64,000 nucleotides of DNA from Brachynemurus nebulosus (GCA_035578155.1 JAPWDM010000001.1:159313498-159377497), one strand, 5' to 3'; positions 19,650-31,931 are shown, counted from the first letter of the stretch. The notes: a model not told the origin generated them from the letters alone. Translations and numbers: made by a program.

Positions 19650-22295
19650 TTAAGGGCACTCTTTTAAAAGTAACGGAATATCACCTTGAATTAACAAATT
19701 GAACGCTTTTACATCAAATTTCGGTGGAATTGGTGTATCAGCAGCAGGCTCGACCCGATATTTATTAAGTAAATGTGCAAGACCAACCTTAACTTGCATA
19801 ATTCCGAACCTCATTCCTAGAATCAGTACAGAATAAAAATACATTTGACTTTAAAGTAACATTATTTATTTTACATAAACTTAAAAATACCCACCTATAC
19901 AATTACGTGGTCCCTCCCCAAATGGGAAATAAGAAAATTTGTAATCTGGCAATTTATCTTCAGTAAAACGATCCGGATCATATTTGTCCGGATTTGGAAA
20001 CACCGTTGGATCTCTATGCAATGACGTCACCGAAACAAACACTTTCATATCTTTTTCAATTTTGTATTTTGAGCCCGGTATTGGATATTCCTTTGTACAG
20101 ATTCTATCGATGAATGGCAGCACTGGATATACTCTTAATGTTTCTGAAAATGTCAACCTATCGTCAATAATTATGCTGCATAAAAGTAGTGGCGGGCTAA
20201 AGGGCCAGCAGGGGTGGTCCACCTTGTCCCCACACCAAATTTAGGGGGCTTAAATTGACTGATAGGGAACCGAAAGTCTCGGTAATTTAGGTATTTTGTA
20301 AGTGTCGTATTTTTTTTTTTTTTTTTGTTGGTCAACTGAAGGTATTAATCCGCCACTGGGTAAGACTTAGATTCAAAAAAATTGAAATTACCATCAATAC
20401 ATTGTTTCAAATATGTCATTTCTTTTATGCCATCATATGTCAATTCACCGTTATATTTCTTTAGAACAGCACGAACTTCTTCACGAGCTCTATCTTGAAT
20501 TTCTTGATTTAAAGCCATCTCATACAGTGTTAACGTTATCGTATGCGACGAAGTTTCAGAACCGGCAATGAGGAAACCAAACGCTTGAGCTACAAGTGCA
20601 TCGCCGTCCAATACTAGAGTAAATTATAAACAATTTAATTAATTTACTAAAGGATTCTAGATAAATTCGTAAGCATACCCATAGCTTTAGGATCCTTTTC
20701 CTTTTCAGCCAATGTTTGTTCTCTAACCTCAAGCAACAAATCTATAAAATCATGTCGGTAGATATTATTTTTCTTGCGACTGTTAATAGTTTTCCAAACG
20801 GTGTCTCTTATAATATCATGATACTTTTGGCTAAACACCGACACATGAAACGTTTTAAGAATCCAAGGAGCGGTGAACATCAAAACCATTTTCACAGCTT
20901 CCCGCAAACTTAGCCGAAATACACTTTGCCACATTTCCATAAATATCCAATTTGGATCATCGATTGCCTTCCCGTCAATCCCAAAAACACACGCAGCAAT
21001 CACATCAGTGGTATATCTTGAAAAAACATTTTTAGTTTGTAAACTTTCCTGCGTTTTGACATGAGGTTTTAGCAATGAGTCTAAACGTTCAGCTTGGGCG
21101 CGTACCAAATAGAACATATTTTTCATTTTACCCGACGTAAAAGTCGGTGTTAATTTGACACGTAATTTTTGCCATTTTTCTCCTTTTAATCCAAATATAC
21201 CGTTGCCAGCAAGGGGTTCTAGTTCTTCATTGACTGCAAAACTTCGATCAACAAAATGATTAAAGTCCTTTATGAATATATTTTTAATAAATTCTTTATC
21301 ACGAACCAATAGTGCCGGTGTATCCAACGTTATAATACCCACAAATGGTTCATTGCTTTGCCTAAAAAGAATAAAATATCCTGTACCTTATTTATTTGAA
21401 ACAATGAGTGATACTAAACGATATACACGTTTTGAAACTTTACATGTGCTTTTATCGAAACTATATTTTCCAAAACGGTGGGTAAGATAACTTCGACAAT
21501 TTCCAAGCGATTGACTTCAAACTTTATCTGTAGTTTCTTGGACACATTATCTAAAGCCTTATGCATATTTTTGAAATTGGTTCATAAATCAATTTTTTAC
21601 AAACAAATTAAAGTTGATTTTTTCATCAATTCTCAAAAAAAATTTTTTCAAACTGTGGCATTAATGAGCAATTCAATATTTTTTTAAATTATCTATTTAC
21701 CGCCTTAGTGAAAAAAACGTAAATAATGAAAAAAGATTTTAATATCCCGGCTGCTGTATGAAAATTTTTATGCTCCCCTCCATGAATTGGAAAAAATTTT
21801 TGTACCTTTAAGTATAATTAATATACTCTAAAATGGTTTTTTAGTAAATGTTATTTTCGACTTGTAGGGACTTCAAAACAAATTTTATATCATAGTCCCG
21901 GACTCAAGTCGCTTCGTGACAGTGGCTATAATAGCTTAATTTTCGATTTGAAAATTTGTTAATAGATTGGACGCATGTAGTCAAGATCTTAAGTGACTAA
22001 TTTTAAATTTAATTTTTAAAATTTAAACAAATTGGTGACTAAACGTTCTTATCAATTAGGTACATATCAATTGTTATTAAACATAAAACTTTTCTTACCG
22101 ATGCAATTCATCAATTCGATCACAAATCGATTTTCTCAAAAATAATACCGACAGTGTATTTCCACCAATAATACTTGGCTCAATAGACGGTATATTTCGT
22201 TTTTTCCAATAATTATAATTTCTTCTAAGATATAAATACAAAACCACAAGTAGTGCAACTATCAACAATGGAAACACAAACACGGCAATGGCCAT
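19650..22295 (-). CDS. Cytochrome P450, CYP6-type (P450-B), five exons
   Basis: Second member of the array. Exons on the minus strand are 22295-22099, 21361-20679, 20613-20392, 20143-19895 and 19816-19650, all with GT-AG introns. They sum to 1518 nt, 505 residues. It starts MAIAVFVFPLLIVALLVVLY (membrane anchor), followed by YWKKRNIPSIEP. C-helix is WQKLR, I-helix AGSETSS at about 310-316, ETLR at 368-371, then PDRF and FGEGPRNCIG with the haem Cys at 449. The protein ends in ECP and stop. Exons 3 and 4 have exactly the same lengths as in P450-A (222 and 249 nt) and all four intron phases match, which points to tandem duplication. Intron 3 (20144-20391) is 248 bp against 76 bp in A and about 66 bp in C, because of a probable MITE. 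A TATA-like run on the minus strand lies about 70 bp upstream of the ATG (22364-22370). Likely microsomal xenobiotic oxidase; the substrate is unknown. Confidence 0.94.
20187..20358. mobile_element. Small MITE in intron 3 of P450-B
   Basis: TAGTGGCGGGCTAA at the left and TTAATCCGCCACTG at the right are inverted and resemble the ends of the element at 18882-19544. The 172-bp insert accounts for nearly all the extra length of this intron compared with A and C. The target duplication is not clear. Confidence 0.5.
21840..21965 (-). repeat. Fragment of the TA/120-bp hAT-like family (minus orientation)
   Basis: Within intron 1 of P450-B. It reads TTATTTTCGACTTGTAGGG, ATCATAGTCCCGGACTCAAG, CAGTGGCTATAATAGC. 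These are the inverted left-half motifs of the element at 47786-50931. Confidence 0.6.
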
Positions 22296-22649
22296 GATTC
22301 AAAATCATTAGTAGGTAAACAGCTATACCACATAAATGAGATTTTTTCACAATTTGATTGATGTTTATAAATAAACATACACAATGTGTTTAATGATAAA
22401 GTGTTGTTACTATCTCTTAACTGCATGACTTGCCCAAAACAGATTTAATAATTCCATATCTAATAAATTATACAAAAAACTCATGTCGCAGCAGTCTGCA
22501 TAACATAGGGAATTACCAGTTACAAAAATTACTTTTTCTCGGAAACCAATTTATCTAGAATAATAGTCCAAAAAATCGTAGAAACCTATCGTAATCGTAT
22601 CTATCTTATCGTAGAAAACTTTTCAATTGTAGCAAATTTTGGAAAAAAA

Positions 22650-22810
22650 CTCATTTAAGCTGCCCGATATCGGACTTGTTTGGCTGAAGAACTCATCCAA
22701 GGGCTTGGGACTTCCAATATTTTCATCATATTTTCCCGGGCTCAAGTCTCACAATGAGAGTGGCTGTAGTAGTAAAATTTACCGTTGTGAGATTCGCTAA
22801 AATTCCATTT
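22650..22810 (-). repeat. Fragment of the TA/120-bp hAT-like family (minus orientation)
   Basis: TGGCTGAAGAACTCATCCAA is joined directly to CCCGGGCTCAAGTCTC and GAGAGTGGCTGTAGTAG. The TA array and the sequence around it are deleted, leaving the two sides of the family core fused. It lies about 355 bp upstream of the P450-B start codon. Confidence 0.6.
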
Positions 22811-23309
22811 TTAAACTAATCAATTTATGATTCTACAAGATGGTAACAATTTCTAATGTTATCACTTATCAGGTACAAGTTTTTCACATGTATTCCAAGG
22901 AACATACTAAATTTTAAATTTTAAATAGAATGGTACACTATTGTACCAATAACCTATAAAGGGTTAATTAATACAATGAGGCTTGTCTGCCGAGTAAATT
23001 ACGAGACTTTTTTTTACACTCTGTATATTAAATCGACGACACTAACTTTACTTACATACTATGTAAAATCCGCTCTTCTTATTTTCTATTTTTCTGGAAA
23101 ACTAGTTCACATAAATAATGTTTCAAAAATATACAATCTGATAAAACAACGACTTCCAGCACAAAGATAAAACCAAAAAACCAAACGTTGTGGATTACGA
23201 ATATGAGCTACATATCCGTATAAGTCAAAACAAAAACAAAATGAAAAAGCAAAATAAAAAACATCACAAAGTGAAGATCAAAATATCAAATAAATTTTTA
23301 AAAGTATCT

Positions 23310-23796
23310 TACATGTTTCGGCCCGTGGCCATTTTCAAAGATTATGGCAAAAGTCAAAATATAAAAGAAAATTATTCTCAAGTTGAAAAATTTTAGAAAG
23401 GGTCACGATTCCAGAAAATTCTATGTCAAAATAAATGATTATAAATTCAAGCCACGCCCAGTTGATAGGAACAACGGAAAACAAAGAAAACGAGGTATCA
23501 AAACCACCACAAATTGACCCAAAGGTCGAAATAATTCGATTAATCATAATATACAGCCATAAAATAGACCACTTAAAATTTAAATTATTGAAATTATTTG
23601 AAAATTTTCTTAAAACACTAGTTAAAAACTGATTTAAAATATTAAACTACATCAGTAACAATTAATATTAACAAAATTAACAATTGTTATAAACACAATA
23701 ATTAACAAAAAAGCAGTGTAATTATGTTGAACGCTTATTTTGAAATAAGTTTAAAATGCAAAACATTACTCTTTTAGAGTCCTCCAGATGTGGCAA
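23310..23796 (-). other. Probable 3' flank of a Penelope-like element
   Basis: On the minus strand, downstream of the GIY-YIG frame, there is GAAAATGGCCACGGGCC followed by GAAACATG (complement of 23310-23345). I associate this wording with sequence just after Penelope-type ORFs, and a similar motif occurs at 11435-11470. No other gene signal is present. Confidence 0.4.
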
Positions 23797-24321
23797 CTAC
23801 GCACAATCGTTCAAAGTGACATGATGCTGTTGTAAGTATTGCGCAGTAGACAACGACTCAAGAGAATCCATAAAATGACCTTTCTTTGCAAAATGGCGGA
23901 TTTCAAAATTTTCTGATAAATGAAAATTAAGGTCTGTATTTACGATATCATCGGCGATGGCTGAAAAATTTTTTGTGTTTGTAGATTTTATTGCTGATAG
24001 ATGCTCTGAAAACCGATTTGAGAATTTTGGGCCTGTTTGACCAATGTAAAACGATTGACAAATGTCACACGTAAACTTATAAATGCCCGACCTCTGAAGT
24101 GGTGAAATGGAATCCTTAGTTTTAACGAAGTAATTTGAAAGTGTGTTTTTTGTTGAAAAACTTAGTTTTATATCATTACGGTCAAATAGTTTTTTGAAGA
24201 AAGTGGATTGATTCGAGATAAATGGGATGGAAGCATATCTCGTTGTGACATGATCCTTTGTATTCGATAAATCGGGAAACAGTAAAGAATCTATATATTT
24301 ATTATAATGTTTAACAAACAT
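23797..24321 (-). pseudogene. Penelope-like retroelement, GIY-YIG endonuclease part
   Basis: A 174-codon open frame that continues a few codons further upstream (IFLFR before the Met). It begins FVKHYNKYIDSLLFP, then RYASIPFISNQSTFFKKLF. The linker STKNTLSNYFVKTKDSISPL is followed by SGIYKFTCDICQSFYIGQTG and FSNRFSEH. GIY, YIGQT and the following R..EH match the GIY-YIG nuclease that follows the reverse transcriptase in Penelope-like elements. The reverse transcriptase itself is missing upstream, so this is a 5'-truncated copy. The frame lacks stops, suggesting a fairly young insertion. A host GIY-YIG nuclease is unlikely given the PLE-type linker. Confidence 0.8.
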
Positions 24322-24589
24322 TCTAAATAAGAATATGTAATTTTTTTAGTTTTTATTATGATGTAATAAAAAATAAAAAAAAATAAAACGTTTAAATTTT
24401 AGCAAAAAGGTCAAAATTGTTTTTTTTTAATTTTTCTCGCCAACCAGCTTACTTAGAACCAGCTTAGTTTAGAAGCCAGTTATTTTCATCTCTTTTCGAT
24501 AGTATAAAAAAAAATGAAAAACATTCATTGTAACAAGTTTTGGTAAAAAAAATTTTTTAAATGCCAAAAAAATCATGTTTTGGGCATCC

Positions 24590-25075
24590 GAAGTGTCTGG
24601 CTGAAGAACTCATTCAAAGATTTGTGGTTTCTAATGTTTCTCGAGAGTTATCATCCTGATACATAAATACATACATACATATATACAATATACATGTATA
24701 TGTATAATATATATGTATTTCGTATGATTCCAGAAAACATTTCGTATTAATAGGCACTAATGCAACGAACAAAGAATATCATACATATTAGAAAGTAGTG
24801 CGTTAAATAGTGATTCATGTACTTATTAGAGCAAATGTAAGTATAGCTATCATTATTATATTTAACGCACTATTTTCTCATAAGTCCTTTGTTCGTTGCA
24901 TAGAGCTCGGATGCGAAACGTTTCCATAAGCTAATGTGTATATAAAATTTAGCGAATATGATTTTCGGCTTTTAAGGACCTCAAAAAGTCTATCTATCAT
25001 AGTCCCGAGCTCAAATCTTACCATGAGAGTCGCTGTAATAGCTGAATTTCCATAATGGAATTCGTTAAAATTTCA
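24590..25075 (-). repeat. Fragment of the TA/120-bp hAT-like family with nested MITE
   Basis: Minus-orientation core: GGCATCCGAAGTGTCTGGC, GAAGAACTCATTCAAAG, TCTCGAGAGTTATC, a short ATAC/TA region, then a nested MITE. It continues AAATTTAGCGAATATGATTTT, CATAGTCCCGAGCTCAAATC, GAGAGTCGCTGTAATAGC. The order is the exact inverse of the full element. Confidence 0.65.
24761..24900. mobile_element. 140-bp palindromic MITE
   Basis: Ends TGCAACGAACAAAG and CTTTGTTCGTTGCA are perfect inverse repeats. Further in, AGTGCGTTAAATAGTG is mirrored by TTTAACGCACTATTT. It is inserted in the hAT-like fragment. The target duplication is not resolved. Confidence 0.65.
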
Positions 25076-27247
25076 CGTTATATAATAATTGTTTTGATAC
25101 ATGAAATGTTGTATCCAGACTGTAATTGTAAAAAGAAAAATCCAATAATCATAATGGTATCATTTTTTATCTAAAATTATTTTTAAGAAATAACTGACAA
25201 AAATAATAAATAATAATTGTTATTATTCAAAATTATTATGTGGATAATTAGACAAAAACATGTTGATTCTTTAATGGAGAAGTTTACCAATTTTTTTTTT
25301 TATGAATGAAAATAAAAATTAAAGAAAAGTGTAAAAGAAAAATTAAGATATCTCAACAACTAACAAAGTTATGGGACTTTAAAATTTCACTTTTCAATTT
25401 CATTTGAGACAGATGTGTGACGTCATTTATTCTACGGCATTGCAAGTGGAACGAAGAGTCTTTTTTATTTAATTTTTATAAAGCCGGTCAATACGTTAAT
25501 ACCTACGGATACTACATGGATTCGACTATTTTTAATCTTTTATCTTTTAGAAATTCAATATTTTGACGTTTTGAAATGTCATTTTTTGAACTATTAAAGA
25601 TTTATAAATATATAATAAAAAAATAATTTTAAAAAAATATTAAATCCATGGTAATTTAATATAATTAATTAAAAAAAAATATTGTATAAAAGACACTCGG
25701 TGTCCGATTGTACGGATGTTTGACGTCACAGGCGAATTGAAAATCTATCATTGTGCCTTAAACTTTGTTAAGGACGGAGTTCACGCCAGAAACGGCTAAT
25801 AAACTAATTTTTTTCGAATCTCGTTTTTTGTTTTTATTTTGTTCTGTGGTTCTTTACAAACACGGTGATATATAAAACATGGCTAAAAATTTTTCTTTTC
25901 AAGTAGAAAAATATTTATTTGTGAGCCGTTGCACAGTCAAGTTGCTGCTCCTTTGCAGGAAACGCTCACCCCCCCCTCCTTCGCGATTTGATCAGTAATA
26001 TTTAGTTTTGGTGTGTACATGAGTTATAGTACGCACTGAGATAATATTCTTTTATTTGTATGCCTTTGATGACGTTTTAATAAACAGTGAGTAAACCGCT
26101 TTTTTTGTTATTATTTTTGTTTTTTACCGTTTCCCGAAAGTTGTGTCTTTCCCGACAAGGAAAATCATATCTCAAGTTTTAGAAAATATAGAGACTTAAT
26201 TTTTTTTAAATTTTGTTCATAAACACATTGCGCATAAAGTGGAGTATGCTTTTTCCATTTGAACAATTGTAACTATTTTTAAACATTTAAACATTTTTTA
26301 AACATTTTTAAACATTTTTTTAAAATTGAGTTTTATAATTTTTAGAAGTTTGGGATTACAATTTTATAATTAATTTTTAAAATTACCTGAAATCCATACT
26401 CAGCTTTATGGACAGGTCCTTTAGGAATAAAATAATGAAAAAATATTTAAAAAATATTTATTGCTTTTTGAGATATGGCGTTCCTTGTAAACGTTTAAAA
26501 TCTTGTGAAAAAGGGCCCCCTCCCCCCACAGGGAAGAGTAATGAATGTTTCAAAAACAAAATTTTCTATTTGAAACCCTCCCTAATTTGAAAAAAATTTC
26601 AAAAAGCAAAATAATCATAAATAAAAAAGTTGCTTTTTTATTTGAACTCCCTCCTTAATGGATCTCAAAAATTGTTTCACCAGTTTATTAGTTTTGGTCT
26701 ATATTTTAGTTAAATGTAACTACATATTACATTATCCACATTACGATACTTCTCCATTGTTTTTAAACTATTTTTAAATTTAATGGTTGCTGTGCAAATA
26801 TTTGCAATGTTACTATTGGCAACGTGCGAAGTATATGGTGGAGACAGTCAAATCGATTGCAGCGTGAGTAGTGGAGAAAATAAGCATTAATTCAGGCTCA
26901 TAGTCATATGTGTTTATAGTGTAATAAAAAATATTAAATAAAAATATTTACATTGATCCACTTTGATTATAAACGCAGTTGCAGCTAATATGTCGTTCCT
27001 TATTTATCTGTCAATAGTATTAACGTCTACACGTCAATCCATAAATACAGAATTAAAAATATTTCATGTATTTTAACTCACATGCAATGATGTTTCGTCA
27101 CGAGTTAAAGTTATTGATGTTTGTCTTATTACTCTACATTCAACTAAATGACTTATGCCAGCATTTCTGAATTCTCGAATGTCCCTGACGTGCTTCACCA
27201 TCATCAGCAACTTTTCCTCTGCATAGTTCGGAGTTGGAAGGAAATAC
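25076..27247. other. Intergenic, no gene seen
   Basis: Strongly AT-rich. It holds homopolymer tracts, short C runs near 25970 and 26520, and repeated AAACATTTTTAAAC steps at 26280-26320. I see no coding region, RNA gene or clear pair of element ends. Confidence 0.5.
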
Positions 27248-27264
27248 TGAGCGATATTCTAAAG

Positions 27265-27400
27265 GTTGCTCATGCTCATGCTCATGCTCATACTCATGCT
27301 CATGCTCATACTCATGCTCATGCTCATGCTCATGCTCATGCTCATGCTCATGCTCATGCTCATGCTCATGCTCATACTCATACTCATACTCATACTCTAC
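27265..27400. repeat. (CATGCT)n hexanucleotide array, left arm
   Basis: About 22 copies of a 6-bp unit with CATACT variants. Because 6 is a multiple of 3 it stays open in all frames and creates long HE, LM and CS reading frames. These have no other coding support. Confidence 0.95.
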
Positions 27401-27462
27401 TTGCTCATACTTACTTTGCTTCATTTGCTTACAATAATTTTCGTATACCTTTTCCAACAATT

Positions 27463-27690
27463 TTTGAGATGACTTTTCGAGAGGGTGTTATTAGTGGCCA
27501 TAAACTTTCAAGATGTTAAATTATTTTATTGCTTACAACAAATACCACCCTATGTTCACTCCAATTGTATTTAAATTTGTTACCTGTTTCACAAGCAACG
27601 GTTTCTTTTTGCATTCATACAGATAAGTAGGCAACATGCTGCGAACAATACTGCTGATTATTGCCGTACTTGAAAAGTCATCTCATTTAA
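27463..27690. mobile_element. MITE inside the left palindrome arm
   Basis: GAGATGACTTTTCGAGAGG at one end and CTTGAAAAGTCATCTC at the other are inverted. They bracket a 228-bp AT-rich interior. The inverted copy is in the right arm at about 28578-28803. Confidence 0.5.
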
Positions 27691-28865
27691 ATATTGAAAA
27701 CCTATACTTGACATACATGATTTAGTAGCAAAACAGTAATTTTCATTATAATCAATAATTACCAATGCCTTATATTTCATAGAATGTAAAAATGTACAGT
27801 ATGAGAAAACGGTTAGAAATTACTGTCCTCCACTCTTAGTGTCAAAAGTATCTCTCAGAGAAATCTTGAACATAGAGAATACTTGATTTTTGAAAAAATA
27901 TTTTGGAAAATATAAATTTTGGAAAATATTACAAATAACTATTATATTAATTTTTGAATAAAATATTTAGCAAAGTAACATATTTTTTATACAAATATGC
28001 AATACAGTCAAACATACAAATTTCGATGTCCAAATTAATGCAATATTTTACAAAAATAAAACTTTAAAAATTAGGGTAAAATTTCTTAAACTCAAAATAA
28101 TTAATACAGATAAAATAAAAATCTGTCCGTTCTTTGATATATTTTAATTTATAGGAAAAGTTATAAGTTATCCAAATATTTCCACACACATAATGATAGA
28201 CCTTTCAACAAATGATTGAATGAATAATTATTATCATAATATTATATAACTTTAGTCTAACTAACTAAAAAAGTTTAGTCTGACATAGACTCTATATAAG
28301 GATTTTATATTTATATAAATTCATATTAAAAATAAGAAAATAACAATTATCATAAATATCTATTTAGAACAATTTCTTAAAAATTCACCTGTTTTTATTA
28401 AATAAAAGAAATTAATCTGTACAAATATGTACCTTCACTAGTCCAAGTTGTAAAAAATATAAGAAAAGATGACCCTTCATAAAATTATTGACAATAATTG
28501 TGAATACATTTCAACGCAGACTTTAAAAAAATGTAGGTATATAATTTATGTACGTAAGTATAGGTTTTGAATATTTAAATGAGATGACTTTTCAAGTACG
28601 GCAATAATCAGCAGTATTGTTCGCAGCATGTTGCCTACTTATCTGTATGAATGCAAAAAGAAACCGTTGCTTGTGAAACAGGTAACAAATTTAAATACAA
28701 TTGGAGTGAACATAGGGTGGTATTTGTTGTAAGCAATAAAATAATTTAACATCTTGAAAGTTTATGGCCACTAATAACACCCTCTCGAAAAGTCATCTCA
28801 AAAATTGTTGGAAAAGGTATACGAAAATTATTGTAAGCAAATGAAGCAAAGTAAGTATGAGCAAG

Positions 28866-29073
28866 TAGAGTATGAGTATGAGTATGAGTATGAGCATGAG
28901 CATGAGCATGAGCATGAGCATGAGCATGAGCATGAGCATGAGCATGAGCATGAGCATGAGCATGAGCATGAGCATGAGCATGAGCATGAGCATGAGCATG
29001 AGCATGAGCATGAGCATGAGCATGAGCATGAGCATGAGCATGAGTTGAGCATGAGCATGAGCATGAGCATGAG
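28866..29073. repeat. (GAGCAT)n hexanucleotide array, right arm
   Basis: Longer counterpart of the left array, about 34 units, with GAGTAT variants at its inner end and one 5-bp slip (TGAGTTGAGC) near 29041. The longer array accounts for most of the difference in arm length. Confidence 0.95.
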
Positions 29074-29094
29074 CAACCTTTAGAATATCGCTCA

Positions 29095-29950
29095 TTGTCT
29101 TGATAATTATATCCATGTTAACGTCGATAATAATTGTTTAATTACTTTTTTAATACAACTATTATACTTCATCCAGTATTTTATACCTCAGATTGTTCAA
29201 ATTTATTTATAAAAAAAAGAAATTAATTGTAAATAGCAAATATTTGTATTCAGATTTTACGGTTTTTTTTTTTTTTTTTGTTTTTTTGAATATTTTAAAT
29301 TTATTTATTTCCACGGTTACCATTATTTATATTCGTTAATGAGCCTGAAAAAATGTATATTATAGATGTCGTTGCCATCACGCACCCAGCCAATAGGGCC
29401 GGTGCAGCGCAATACGGTTATGGGGCCTCTTCAAGGAAGAATGTTTTTTATCGTTCTGCAACGGTTGACGGTAGGATGGAAAACTTTCTGCGAGGCGTTG
29501 ATATACTATGCCGATTGTTTTAATAATTAGCATTAAAGTTGATTACTTTTTGGCTTGTACATGCGTATTTAAGGTATATCAAAGGATATAGCATAAAATA
29601 TAATTAAATAGGTTTATATTTTATTTAAATGGAAAAGGGTATATCAAAAAGTTATTTCGTATAGCATGCATAGCAAACTCGTTTTTCTTAATTACTTTTT
29701 CGGTACTTTTTAGACAAAATCAGACTGCGCGACAATGGACCGTGTATTATAACTTTATTTAATTTCGTCCAGTAGGTATTTAATAAAAATATGCTACATA
29801 TATTAAAGATAGACCTTGAACTAGTATTTTTAAGGTGTAATTATTCAAATATCATATTTCATCTAATTACGCATATAGATACCTATAAGGGCTATAAGTT
29901 TTAATATTCAAAATTCAATGTCAGATCAAATTCAAATAACAAAAAGTGCA
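29095..29950. other. Spacer between the two palindromes
   Basis: Mostly AT-rich with a T17 run near 29262. A GC-richer patch at 29380-29510 (AGCCAATAGGGCCGGTGC, AACGGTTGACGGTAGG) looks like a repeat fragment. No gene is seen. Confidence 0.4.
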
Positions 29951-30042
29951 TAGCCCGATAAGTATAGGTGAATCGGCCCCGGAAGCGAATTAGTTTAATA
30001 ACTATATTAACGGTATGGTGAGGCTGTAAGTAATTGATACAG

Positions 30043-30293
30043 TCGACTCTCGTTAATTTGAAACTCGAGGGAATCTTAAAATATTAGGAATTATAGAGAG
30101 GTGATTGTCGCGTGTTTGACGCCGATGAGTTCGAATTAACGCGTGGTTTTGTTACCTAGCAATGATTTTTTCGTTCGAATTACCAAGTATATAAAAATCT
30201 ATTGTTTTAGTTCGAAATATAAAGAGATTTTGAAGGGAACTCGTGATACCTTTGAATTATAGAGAGTTTCGAATTATCGATGATTCGGATTCG
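30043..30293. mobile_element. Probable MITE inserted in one palindrome arm
   Basis: Present only in the left arm. It begins CAGTCGACTCTCGTTAATTT and ends with GAATTATCGATGATTCGG. CGTTAATTTGAAACTC near the start is mirrored by GAGTTTCGAATTATCG near the end. The right arm has an unrelated 20-bp stretch at this point. Confidence 0.5.
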
Positions 30294-30857
30294 CAACCAA
30301 AACTGAGTAGTTATGGAGATAACTAAAAAAATTTAAAATATCAAAAAAAATTTTTTCTTGGTAACTACTCAACATAGGAAAATGATTTCAAATCCACATG
30401 AAGACAAACACTCTCGAGAATATTAGATATATTTATTATCGTATTAGTCCTCGTTATTAAGGATAATAACAAGGATAATATCCGATCCAATGTTATTTTT
30501 ATAGGGTTCCAATTGAGCGACCACTTCAGAAAAAATTCGATAACGGTGCCTTAATACACTTAATTACTGCACCAAGTCTCATCAAAATTCAAGGGGTACA
30601 ACATGATAAAAAAAATATTTTTAATTTCTAATCTGCTGAACCGCCCTTCCAGTGGGTCCGATCCTGGAATTATATACATCAATCGAATGTACTTTAAAAA
30701 TAAAGTGTTGTGTCTCATAAAGTATTTTTTCCTATCTCCTATAGTTTTCGAGATAATCAAGAATAATCGAAAGAGGTATATTAAGATGTAGGTAATCTGC
30801 CCCTGATAGAAAGTCCCAATAGAAAATGTATTGTCGTTTATGTGACATTGCAGATAC

Positions 30858-30860
<3 letters not shown>

Positions 30861-30939
<79 letters not shown>
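30861..30939. repeat. (TA)n microsatellite
   Basis: Uninterrupted TA, about 79 bp, in the left arm of the 1.7-kb palindrome. Confidence 0.95.
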
Positions 30940-30943
<4 letters not shown>

Positions 30944-31151
30944 TTTCACAGATCAAAATAAAACCGTTGTGGAAATATTACAGAAAATTTTCAAAAAATG
31001 TGCTGTAATAGGATTTTTTAAATGTACAAGAATACAATGCTCATTGGACTTTAATATTCTACAACCTACATGTTAAAAATCCTATTACAGCACATTTTTT
31101 GAAAATTTTCTGTAATATTTCCACAACGGTTTTATTTTGATCTGGGAAAGT

Positions 31152-31158
<7 letters not shown>

Positions 31159-31244
<86 letters not shown>
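31159..31244. repeat. (TA)n microsatellite
   Basis: Uninterrupted TA, about 86 bp, in the mirror position of the right arm. Confidence 0.95.
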
Positions 31245-31247
<3 letters not shown>

Positions 31248-31931
31248 GTATCTGCAGTGTCACATAAACGACAATACATTTTCTATTGGGACTTTCTGTC
31301 AGGAGCAGATAACCTATATCTTAATATACCTCTTTTTTCTGAAGTGGTCGCTCAATTGGAACCCTATCAAAATTACATTGGATCAGATATTATCCTTGTT
31401 ATTATCCTTAATAACGAGGACTGATACGATAATAAATATATCTAATATTCTCGAGTGTTTGCCTTCATGTGGATTTGAAATTATTTTCCTATATTGAGTA
31501 GTTACCAAGAAAAAATTTTTTGTAATTTTTTAAATTTTTTTAGTTGTCTCCATAACTACTCAGTTTTGGCCGCGAAAATTGTAGATATCAATTACTTGCA
31601 GCCTCACCATACCGTTAATATAGTTATTAAAATAATTCGCTTCCGGGGCCGATTCACCTATACTAATCCGGCTATACCCTTTAGTAAATACATATTTCAA
31701 ATTTATTGGTCATATGTCAACATTATTTTATCAAACATAAAATAATTATCCCCTTCTAAATTTTTCAATGAATGTATGTAAGTAATTTGAAAGTGTAAAA
31801 CTAGTAGCAAATATTTTTTGAATAGGTAAATATTAGTCATGTAAATCTCATACAAATAATACAAATATTTTAGTATATATTAAACAGATATTATTCGTTT
31901 GCATTAAAAAATAAATTAATTAAATAAAATA

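Larger units (their letters stand above)
27248..29094. repeat. 1.85-kb imperfect palindrome with hexamer arrays
   Basis: The left arm (about 27248-27717) and right arm (about 28548-29094) are inverted copies, separated by about 830 bp. Each outer end reads TGAGCGATATTCTAAAGG toward the centre, then an (ATGCTC)n / (GAGCAT)n array. Next come the TATACCTTTTCCAACA segment, a TTTTGAGATGACTTTTCGAG segment and finally CCGTACTTGAAAAGTCATC. The arms differ mainly in hexamer copy number. The spacer is plain AT-rich sequence. Confidence 0.88.
29951..31674. repeat. 1.7-kb near-closed palindrome
   Basis: The outer ends TAGCCCGATAAGTATAGGTG and CACCTATACTAATCCGGCTA are inverted. The arms run inward to about 31025 and 31067, leaving a loop of about 40 bases. 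Both arms carry the same (TA)n array and matching segments such as GATTTTTAACA/TAAAAAATCC and CCACTTCAG/CTGAAGTGG. The left arm is about 470 bp longer because of two segments, at about 30043-30293 and 30537-30765, that the right arm lacks. TA follows or precedes each outer end. Confidence 0.88.

Noticed and set aside
23797..24321. Host GIY-YIG nuclease gene
   Set aside because: The upstream linker and cysteine pair (CDICQSFYIGQTG) follow the Penelope-like pattern and the frame is 5'-truncated.
27140..27519. Long frames with HE, AH, LM or CS repeats
   Set aside because: They are open only because a 6-bp tandem unit has no stop in those frames. Mirror-image frames exist on the other strand and in the second arm.
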